A stretch of 64,000 nt of DNA from contig JAEURQ010000003.1 in the NCBI GenBank assembly GCA_016788425.1, positions 217,282 through 281,281 of the forward strand, written 5' to 3'. Source of the stretch: Chthonomonas sp. (lineage in GTDB: Bacteria > Armatimonadota > Fimbriimonadia > Fimbriimonadales > Fimbriimonadaceae). The notes below the pieces were generated by a model. That model was not told the origin of the DNA. It saw only the letters and a program-made list of their open reading frames with translations, and searched no databases. The position numbers and the translations under genes are program-made. This document shows, in pieces, positions 24,713-30,936 of this stretch (positions are counted from its first letter, which is position 1; every line of letters begins with the position of its first letter).

Positions 24713-24767
24713 AGGTTATCGCATGCTTGCTTAGGTTCGCCCGCGACTTGCGCAAAACCGCTACACT
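24713..24767. promoter_or_regulatory. Divergent -10 hexamers for GH2 and oxidoreductase genes
   Basis: Minus strand TAACCT (24713-24718) ends six bases before the GH2 ATG. Plus strand TACACT (24762-24767) ends nine bases before the oxidoreductase ATG at 24777. The 70-base gap holds nothing else I can identify. Confidence 0.45.
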
Positions 24768-24776
24768 GACAACGGG

Positions 24777-25748
24777 ATGTTGAAATGGGGGATTTTGGGT
24801 ACCGGCGCGATCGCCAAGAAGTTCGCCGAGGGACTGCCGCTCTGTCGGAGCGGCGAGTTGGTCGCGGTCGGCTCGCGTGACTTAGCTCGGGCGGAGCACT
24901 TTTGCTCGGAGTTTGGTGGTCGGGCGATGGGCGACTACGCGGCGGTGCTGGATGACCCGGCGGTTGAGGCGGTCTACATCTCGTTGCCGCACCACATGCA
25001 CGCCGAGTGGACGATCCGCGCCGCCGAGGCCGGCAAGCACATTCTCTGCGAAAAGCCGTTTGTGCTGACCCGCGACGAAGCGGTGCAGTGCATCGAAGCC
25101 GTGGAGAAGGCCGGCGTTTTCTTTATGGAGGCGTTTATGTACCGGGTGCACCCGCAGACTCTCACGGTCCACGAGCTCTTGCAAAATGGCGTGATCGGTC
25201 AACCCAAGACGATGCACGCCGAATTCGGCTATACCAGCCAGCGCGCAGCCGACGCGTTTCGATTTGACGGGAGTGTGGGCGGCGGCGCGCTCATGGATGT
25301 CGGCTGCTACCCGATTAGCCTGGCCCGGTTTGTGGCGGGCTGCGAGCCGAATCAGGCCAGCTACTCAGCGGAACTCGCGACCAGCGCCGACGGCCACAGC
25401 AAGTACGACGCCTACGGCACCGGCGAGCTGATCTTCCCAACCGGTTTCCGCACGACGTTTCAGTGCGGCATGCACGTGCAAATGAACAACTGGGCCACGA
25501 TTTTCGGCGAGCTTGGACGCATCCACATCACCTCGCCGTGGTTCTGTAACGGTCCGCTGTTTGTGCAGCTGAACGGCAAGGAGCCCGAGCCGATTTCGGT
25601 TAAGGCCGTGCCGCACCTTTGGGGGAACCAAAGCGTGGTGGTTGACCAGCTACTAGCCCGCAAGCAAGCACCGTTTATGTCGTGGAAGGACAGCGTCGCG
25701 CAAGCCTCGATTTTGGAACGGTTGCGACTCGCCGCGGGGATTGGCTAG
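24777..25748 (+). CDS. Gfo/Idh/MocA family oxidoreductase
   Basis: A 323-residue NAD(P)-dependent dehydrogenase similar to dimeric dihydrodiol / D-xylose dehydrogenase-type members. It has a Rossmann start MLKWGILGTGAIAKKFAEGL, CEKPFVLTRDEAVQCIEA with the conserved EKP, and the FMEAFMYRVHPQT segment typical of that subgroup. The C-terminal domain contains GGGALMDVGCYPISLARF. Divergence from the secreted GH2 enzyme suggests use of a released sugar, which is inference. Its end overlaps the following small gene. Confidence 0.9.
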   Translation: MLKWGILGTGAIAKKFAEGLPLCRSGELVAVGSRDLARAEHFCSEFGGRAMGDYAAVLDDPAVEAVYISLPHHMHAEWTIRAAEAGKHILCEKPFVLTRDEAVQCIEAVEKAGVFFMEAFMYRVHPQTLTVHELLQNGVIGQPKTMHAEFGYTSQRAADAFRFDGSVGGGALMDVGCYPISLARFVAGCEPNQASYSAELATSADGHSKYDAYGTGELIFPTGFRTTFQCGMHVQMNNWATIFGELGRIHITSPWFCNGPLFVQLNGKEPEPISVKAVPHLWGNQSVVVDQLLARKQAPFMSWKDSVAQASILERLRLAAGIG

Positions 25749-26010
25749 GTTGGAGCGGATTGACCTGCCCATGCCGAGCGACCCGGTCGCTTGGGTTCGC
25801 GATTTTGCGGCGCAGCACGAGTTGGTTGTGCTGGAATCGAGCCTGGTTACGCTCCCCGGATGCACGCACTGGCACCTTCGCAAGGCGGGTAGTTCGGGCA
25901 CGCTGGAGCTCACATGGTGGCCGCGCACTGAGGAGTTTTGGGCGAGCGTCCACGCCAACCGCCACGCCGATTGGATGGAGCCGCTCCTCGCCCAACTGCG
26001 CGCCGACTAA
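25741..26010 (+). CDS. Small hypothetical protein
   Basis: An 89-residue frame overlapping the previous gene by eight bases. It encodes a tryptophan-rich protein (CTHWHLRKAGSSGTLELTWWP, EEFWASVHANRHADWMEPLL) with no signal or membrane segment. The start is uncertain: TTG 25741, TTG 25750 or ATG 25771. The high share of conserved-looking aromatic residues and a stop just before a terminator hairpin argue that it is real. I do not recognise the family. Confidence 0.6.
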   Translation: MARLERIDLPMPSDPVAWVRDFAAQHELVVLESSLVTLPGCTHWHLRKAGSSGTLELTWWPRTEEFWASVHANRHADWMEPLLAQLRAD

Positions 26011-26011
26011 A

Positions 26012-26039
26012 AACAAGAAAGGCGCCCAATGTGGGCGCC
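26012..26039 (-). terminator. Terminator for the PEP-CTERM gene
   Basis: A GGCGCCC / GGGCGCC stem (26021-26027 with 26033-26039) is followed on the minus strand by TTTCTTGTTTTT. The plus-strand side has no T-run, so it mainly serves the minus-strand gene. Confidence 0.8.
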
Positions 26040-26062
26040 CCTCGAGCATAAGCAACGTAAGC

Positions 26063-26752
26063 TTACTTTTTGCGGCGAAGCAGAGCGAGCGCGCCGAGGC
26101 CAAGAGCCAGGAACGAACCGGGCTCGGGCACGGGAATCGTGTAGCGCAGTTGGCTGTTCGATTCGGTGGCTTCGGTCCAGAAGGTTTGACCGTCGTTGTT
26201 GCTGTCGTTGACAACCGACTTGCTCAGGAGGTCCCAAGCGGCGTCGCCGCCGTTACCGCCCGACGACCAGGCGTCGAAGCAGAACGTGCTGCCCCACGTC
26301 AGGCCAAGTTGAGCCCACGTGTAGGTGTATTGCACGGCGTTGTTGACGGGAATTACGTTGGCCGATTGCTGCGCCGGGCCCCAGCTGCCGCCGCTGTAGG
26401 CAAACAGTTGGTTGAATCCGGTCGGGGCTTGGTCAACCCAGCTACCTACCCAGAAATCCATGCCGCTGGGCATGCTGACAGCACGGGCCCAGGGGTTGCC
26501 CGTGGTGACGTCGCCACCCGGCATGCTGTCGATCATGAGGCCGTACTTGCCCCAATTGGTCGCCACGATGTCGGCGTTGAGGTTAATGCGGAACGTGATC
26601 GTCCCGATCGTGTGGGTTACATCAACGGAAGTGATGTCTTGGTTGGCGAAATATCCACCCGGCATGTTGACATCGCCAACGGCGTCGTTATAGGTAACGG
26701 CGAACGCATTCGATGCGGCGACGATGCCGATCATGAGTGCTAACTTTTTCAT
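26063..26752 (-). CDS. PEP-CTERM sorted surface protein
   Basis: A 229-residue exported protein. The signal peptide is MKKLALMIGIVAASNAFA. The C-terminus has the complete PEP-CTERM tag: VPEPGS, a hydrophobic stretch FLALGLGALALL and the basic end RRKK, which is recognised by an exosortase in organisms that have one. The body (VTYNDAVGDVNMPGG, FRINLNADIVATNWGKYGLMID, WGSTFCFDAWSSGGNGGDAAWD) looks like a beta-rich domain with no family I can name. A perfect AAAGGAG lies six bases before the ATG. A strong terminator follows, so it is monocistronic and probably well expressed. Confidence 0.9.
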   Translation of the reverse strand: MKKLALMIGIVAASNAFAVTYNDAVGDVNMPGGYFANQDITSVDVTHTIGTITFRINLNADIVATNWGKYGLMIDSMPGGDVTTGNPWARAVSMPSGMDFWVGSWVDQAPTGFNQLFAYSGGSWGPAQQSANVIPVNNAVQYTYTWAQLGLTWGSTFCFDAWSSGGNGGDAAWDLLSKSVVNDSNNDGQTFWTEATESNSQLRYTIPVPEPGSFLALGLGALALLRRKK

Positions 26753-26797
26753 TTGTTGCTCCTTTAAAGTCGATCAGGACAAGCCTGATTGGATGCC

Positions 26798-26813
26798 GAG
26801 AATACGTATTCTC
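26798..26813. promoter_or_regulatory. Perfect 16-base palindrome between divergent genes
   Basis: GAGAATACGTATTCTC is fully self-complementary and lies 46 bases upstream of the PEP-CTERM start and 102 bases upstream of the CxxCH protein start. A partial copy (AGAACATTCT) follows directly. Position and symmetry suggest a regulator-binding site serving one or both genes. Confidence 0.5.
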
Positions 26814-26914
26814 AGAACATTCTCATCTATTGTACAGTACCTTTCGAATCGGAGCAACATTTGAACGAGAAACTAGCAAAATTACGTGCGGCTTTCCTTA
26901 GTAAACTAGGGGTC

Positions 26915-28060
26915 ATGGTGCGCGGTTTGTGTTTGCTGATGGCGGCGATCGGTTGCCTCGGGGTCGCGAGAATGGACGGCGGCGCGCCGCTACAAGACCC
27001 GATCAAGCGCCTGCAACAGGGCAACCTGAAGCTGAGCTACCACCCTACGCGTGGCTACCTCGACGATCTGCTGAAAGCGCTCAACATCAGTCCGACCTCG
27101 CAGGTGCTGGTGTGGAGTAAGTCCAGCCTGCAAACCGACTTTATCGGCCGCAAAACTCCGCGCGCGATGTACTTTAGCGAGAGCGTTTATGTCGGCTGGA
27201 GCCCGGGCGCGCCGGACCTTGAAATTCTCTCCATCGACCCGGTCCGCGGACCGCAGATGTACTCGCTGCCCAACAAGAAGGGGGTTGCGCCGAAGTTCAA
27301 AGAGGAGCTTGCGCTTTGCACCCGATGCCACGCGGGCAACGACGGTCGCCCGGTGCGGCTGCTCGCTCAAAGCACGATGGTGCCCGAAAGCGGCTACCCG
27401 CGCGCCTTTGCCAGCACCATTAATGTGACCTCCAAAACGCCGTTCGCGCAGCGCTGGGGAGGTTGGTATGTCAGCGGCACGCACGGTGCGATGCGCCACA
27501 TGGGCAATAGCGTTTCGACCGGCACCGACGAGCAACCGAAGCAAGACGTGAACAAGGGCGCGAACATCACCGACCTTTCCAAGTTCTTCAACACGAAGCC
27601 GTATCTGTCGCCGCACTCGGACTTGGCCGCCCTGATGGTGTTGGATCACCAGATTCATGTTCACACAATTTTGTCGCGAGTTCAGGCCGACACCAAAGAC
27701 CTGCGCGAGGTCTCGGCGGAAGAAGTGGAGCCGCTGGTCAAGGCGCTCCTTTGCGTCGGCGAAACCAAGCTCACCGCGCCGATCAAGGGCGTCAGCGGAT
27801 TCACCGAGGCGTACGGCAAGCAGGGTCCGCTGCATGTGTTGGACCTCAAAACCCGGCTGTACCGCCTCTCGTGCTCGCCGCTCATCGGGTCCGACGCGTT
27901 CCGCGCGCTCAACCCGAAGGTTCGCGCGCTGGTTTGGAGTCGCATCCACGAGGTTCTGGCCGGCGACGAGTATCCTCACATCCCCGCCGCGGTGCGCGGT
28001 GAACTCGATGCCGCCCTTCGCGCGAAACAACCGGAGTATCTCGCGGCCTCAAGCAAGTAG
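26915..28060 (+). CDS. Exported CxxCH (single haem c-like) protein
   Basis: A 381-residue protein. The ATG at 26915 is preceded by AGGGGT and gives an N-terminal hydrophobic signal (GLCLLMAAIGCLGVA); the longer frame upstream has no ribosome site. A single CTRCH motif at C135-C138-H139 (in ELALCTRCHAGNDG) is a haem c attachment signature. The surrounding text (SMVPESGYPRAF-type segment, RWGGWYVSGTHGAMRHMGN, LMVLDHQIHVHTIL) contains many histidines that could ligate haem. Similar large single-haem exported proteins occur in Planctomycetes-like bacteria, but the role is unknown. The following DUF6265-like gene starts ten bases later and is probably co-transcribed. Confidence 0.82.
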   Translation: MVRGLCLLMAAIGCLGVARMDGGAPLQDPIKRLQQGNLKLSYHPTRGYLDDLLKALNISPTSQVLVWSKSSLQTDFIGRKTPRAMYFSESVYVGWSPGAPDLEILSIDPVRGPQMYSLPNKKGVAPKFKEELALCTRCHAGNDGRPVRLLAQSTMVPESGYPRAFASTINVTSKTPFAQRWGGWYVSGTHGAMRHMGNSVSTGTDEQPKQDVNKGANITDLSKFFNTKPYLSPHSDLAALMVLDHQIHVHTILSRVQADTKDLREVSAEEVEPLVKALLCVGETKLTAPIKGVSGFTEAYGKQGPLHVLDLKTRLYRLSCSPLIGSDAFRALNPKVRALVWSRIHEVLAGDEYPHIPAAVRGELDAALRAKQPEYLAASSK

Positions 28061-28069
28061 CATAGGAAT

Positions 28070-28954
28070 ATGCACAACTTCTTCGTTCTCAGTTTCGCAC
28101 TGGTGTTGGTCGGGACGGCATCTGCCTCGCTGCCCGGCTTCCTCGCCCGGCCGTTTGAAGGTGAATGGATCTATGTCGAGGATCGCACCGCGGGCCGGCC
28201 CCTTGAAGATCACCAGCCGAGCATGAGCGCGCGCGTGGTGTTCCGTATGGAAGATAACACCTTCGTCTGGGCGCGTCGCGATGGCGACCAACGGATTCCG
28301 CTGAACGGAAACTCCAGCGAGACCACCGCCAACGGCACCATTACCCGCGTGAAGGGCACGTTCGTGGATGGCGTGATTGAGTACGAGACACGGCTGATTC
28401 GCGAATCCGATCAGGTCGAATTGAGCCTGATTCGGCGCGAAATCCGCCTGGTCGAAGGCGGTTTGCATGCGCACGTTCGCGTCGGTAACCCGACCACGTT
28501 CGAATCCCTTGCCTACTATCGCCATCCGGAGGACATTCCGCTGCCGACACCCGCGAAAGCCGTGGCCAGCGATCTCGCCTGGATGAGCGGCGACTGGGTG
28601 GGCACGCGCGGCACCGCCGGAACCACCACCATTGAGGAGCGCTGGGGGCCGGTCAAAGGCGGCTCGCTCTTTGGCGTCTCGCGCACCGTGACTCGCGATG
28701 CCTTGGCGGGCTTTGAGTTTCTGCGCGTGGTGCAGCGCGAGGGCGGTTTGGTTTACATCGCCCAACCTCGCGGCGCCGCGCCGACCGAATTCGTCGCGAC
28801 CGAGGTGTCGGCCAAGCGCGCGGTGTTCGAGAATCCGCGCCACGACTCCCCTCAGCGGATCACCTACGAGCTGGTCGAGGGCGGCCTCACCGCCACCATC
28901 GGCTACATCAAGGGCGGTCGCGGGCAGAAGTTTGAGTTCAAGGCGGAGAAGTAA
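28070..28954 (+). CDS. Exported DUF6265-like protein
   Basis: A 294-residue secreted protein with signal peptide MHNFFVLSFALVLVGTASASLP. The C-terminal 130 residues match the DUF6265 pattern: DLAWMSGDWVGTRG, TIEERWGPVKGGSLFGVSRTV, FEFLRVVQREGGLVYIAQP and FENPRHDSPQRITYEL. This lipocalin-like fold has no defined function. The N-terminal half (residues 22-150) is another beta-rich region (FEGEWIYVEDRTAG). Ribosome site ATAGGA lies close to the ATG. It ends four bases before the convergent anti-sigma gene. Confidence 0.8.
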   Translation: MHNFFVLSFALVLVGTASASLPGFLARPFEGEWIYVEDRTAGRPLEDHQPSMSARVVFRMEDNTFVWARRDGDQRIPLNGNSSETTANGTITRVKGTFVDGVIEYETRLIRESDQVELSLIRREIRLVEGGLHAHVRVGNPTTFESLAYYRHPEDIPLPTPAKAVASDLAWMSGDWVGTRGTAGTTTIEERWGPVKGGSLFGVSRTVTRDALAGFEFLRVVQREGGLVYIAQPRGAAPTEFVATEVSAKRAVFENPRHDSPQRITYELVEGGLTATIGYIKGGRGQKFEFKAEK

Positions 28955-28958
28955 GTTC

Positions 28959-29213
28959 TTACGACTCCTCGATCTGGTTCATCATGCGCTGGACCGCGTC
29001 GGCCTCGGGTTCCGGTCCCTTGGCCGCCTTGAGTGCGGCCAAAGTCTGCACGAGCTTATCCAAGAATTTGCGGCATGGCGTGCATTGCGCCGTGTGGGCC
29101 ATCGCGTAGAGTCGCGCCAGCCAGCCGGCGCGCCCCTCGGCGGTGCGGTGCAAAATCGCGTCCATGTGCGGACAGTGCTCATCGGGACCATGCTTGTGAA
29201 AGGGCCAACGCAT
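28959..29213 (-). CDS. Zinc-binding anti-sigma factor-like protein
   Basis: An 84-residue soluble protein with the H-x3-C-x2-C zinc motif of ZAS anti-sigma factors (HTAQCTPC, about residues 40-47) and an upstream HCPHM. Its ATG directly follows the sigma factor stop (TAAATG), the arrangement expected for a sigma/anti-sigma pair. There is no membrane segment, so sensing would be cytoplasmic, for example a redox or metal change at the zinc site. This is inference from motif and position. Confidence 0.8.
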   Translation of the reverse strand: MRWPFHKHGPDEHCPHMDAILHRTAEGRAGWLARLYAMAHTAQCTPCRKFLDKLVQTLAALKAAKGPEPEADAVQRMMNQIEES

Positions 29214-29741
29214 TTAATTTGCCTCCATTGAAAACGTGCATAGGTCGATGAGAGCCCGGCGCGCGCGGTAGAGTCGGGAGCACACTGTTCCCCGCGGAAT
29301 CTCTAGCGCCAGCGCCACTTCATCGTACGACATTTCTTCGATATCGCAAAGGATGATCACCATTTGTTGGTCGGGATTCAGCTGCAGGAGGCCAGCCAAC
29401 ACCTCGCTTGTGGCTAGCCGGTGCATCACGATTTCGTCCACGGCATGTGGACTCGCCTCCTCGCTGATCGAGTCCAAATGGGCGTGTCGATGGCGAGCTT
29501 CGATGCTGCCTTGCCGAAAGTTTGCGTTGGTCATGATGCGCAGTAGCCAGGCGGAGGGGTGGGCACCATCGAAATGGTCCCACGCTTTGGCTGCTGCATG
29601 GAGAGTTGTTCCAACCAAATCCTCCGCCCGGACACTGCTTCCTGTGAGTCGAAAGGCCACCCGGTACAGCCGAGCGAGCTCGGTGCGCACAAGTTTGCAA
29701 AGAGCGTCGCGGCTCGGCGGGCGGGCGGCCATGTGGATCAA
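29214..29741 (-). CDS. ECF sigma factor
   Basis: A 172-175-residue extracytoplasmic-function sigma-70 factor. Region 2 is LYRVAFRLTGSSVRAEDLVGTTLHAAAKAWDHFD split across residues 25-58, with WLLRIMTNANFRQ. Region 4 is LNPDQQMVIILCDIEEMSYDEVALALEIPRGTVCSRLYRARRAL (split), the promoter -35 recognition helix-turn-helix. The start is TTG 29741 or ATG 29732. It lies four bases after the spondin-like PEP-CTERM gene stop and immediately before the zinc anti-sigma gene, so all three share an mRNA. Confidence 0.92.
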   Translation of the reverse strand: MIHMAARPPSRDALCKLVRTELARLYRVAFRLTGSSVRAEDLVGTTLHAAAKAWDHFDGAHPSAWLLRIMTNANFRQGSIEARHRHAHLDSISEEASPHAVDEIVMHRLATSEVLAGLLQLNPDQQMVIILCDIEEMSYDEVALALEIPRGTVCSRLYRARRALIDLCTFSMEAN

Positions 29742-29744
29742 AGC

Positions 29745-30488
29745 TTACGCACTTGCTCGCTTTCTTCGCAACATCATCCCAATTCCGGCCACGCCAAGGA
29801 ACACCAAGCCGCTGGGCTCGGGCACCGGCAGCACGGTCAGCGTCATCAGCCGCGTGTTGCTGGTCCAATCCGGCAGACTCGCAAAGCTATCGCCGCGACC
29901 CGGGACAATGGATTCGTGGACACGGATGCGGTTGAAGCCCGCCGCTTCGGCCGGATTGCCGGAGCCGCCGAGCGCACCCAAGTCGGCGGCGTTTTGGGTG
30001 TTGGCTTCGGTGCCGGCATCCCAGGCTCGCGCGCCGTAGACGTTGACGCTAAAGCCGAGCGGCGTGTTTCCGCCGAATAGCCGCAGCCCCATGCTGCTGA
30101 CGCCCTCGCCGAGGAAGCCGTCGTTGGTCATGCCGAGCATGGTCGCAAACGAGAAGTAGTCCGAACCCGAGTTGACGTTGATCGTCGCCGAGCGCGTGAG
30201 CCCGGGCATCAGCGGCCCGCCCGCCAACACTCCATAGAGCTGCACGTTCGATCCGGCGGCCGCGGCGATGTTAAGCATCGGGTTGACGTTGCCGGATTCG
30301 GCGATGGACTTGATGCCCGCCGACGAGGTTCCGCCAAGGCTGAAGATGTCGAATGAGGCGTTGCCGACCGACCAAAAAAGCGGGCTGAGCGGCTGCGGTC
30401 CGTGGTTGGTCCAGGTGACGGTGAACACTGCCGCGTGGGCCGAGACCGCCGCGAAACAGGACACGATTAATGGTAAACGGAAGTTCAT
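29745..30488 (-). CDS. Spondin-domain PEP-CTERM surface protein
   Basis: A 247-residue exported protein. The signal peptide is MNFRLPLIVSCFAAVSAHA. The body matches the spondin_N-type domain (VTWTNHGPQPLSPLFW, SAGIKSIAESGNVNPML, AGGPLMPGLTRSATI, SFATMLGMTNDGFLG). The C-terminus has a PEP-CTERM tag: VPEPSG, hydrophobic LVFLGVAGIGMML, basic RRKRASA. GGGAGGAAA lies about eight bases before the ATG. It is the first gene of an operon with an ECF sigma factor and its anti-sigma, an arrangement that suggests the sigma controls surface-protein expression, possibly its own operon. Confidence 0.9.
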   Translation of the reverse strand: MNFRLPLIVSCFAAVSAHAAVFTVTWTNHGPQPLSPLFWSVGNASFDIFSLGGTSSAGIKSIAESGNVNPMLNIAAAAGSNVQLYGVLAGGPLMPGLTRSATINVNSGSDYFSFATMLGMTNDGFLGEGVSSMGLRLFGGNTPLGFSVNVYGARAWDAGTEANTQNAADLGALGGSGNPAEAAGFNRIRVHESIVPGRGDSFASLPDWTSNTRLMTLTVLPVPEPSGLVFLGVAGIGMMLRRKRASA

Positions 30489-30600
30489 AGTTGTTTCCTC
30501 CCACCCCCAAACGGGGCAGGTGAAAACAAGAAGACAGGGACGCGCGAATTACTTCCATCGCGGGCGGGGAATCTGCGAATTTTGCGGGTAGTAAGTTAGG

Positions 30601-30645
30601 CTGAGGCGATTAGGGCGGCTATTCGCCTCAAAAACTGAGGCGAAT
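30601..30645. repeat. Three mutually complementary segments able to form alternative hairpins
   Basis: GAGGCGAT (30603-30610), ATTCGCCTC (30621-30629) and GAGGCGAAT (30637-30645) lie in the 335-base gap between the spondin gene and tRNA-Ala. The middle segment pairs perfectly over nine bases with the third, or over seven with the first, so only one hairpin can form at a time. The rest of the gap, apart from the tRNA trailer hairpin, holds nothing I can identify. Confidence 0.45.
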
Positions 30646-30793
30646 CATTGGTTTAAGAATCTGCCAAAAACTCAAGTCAGCCTGGGGGAATGCCGCGTTT
30701 GTACGCTGTTGGCCGTAGGCCCATGAAGCGGTTACACCATCTTCGGACGGCGGCGAGGTAGTCGCTGCGAACTAAGACCAAATGAGAATGAAC

Positions 30794-30823
30794 AACAATG
30801 GATAAAGCCCGACTACCATTGTT
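30794..30823 (-). terminator. Hairpin directly after tRNA-Ala, probable trailer/terminator
   Basis: AACAATGG (30794-30801) pairs with CCATTGTT (30816-30823), which abuts the CCA end of the tRNA. On the minus strand the hairpin is followed by a moderately T-rich stretch, so it may act as terminator or 3'-processing signal. Confidence 0.4.
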
Positions 30824-30899
<76 letters not shown>

Positions 30900-30936
30900 A
30901 AAGGTTCCAACAGTATACCGCCTGACGCGGAGGGCG

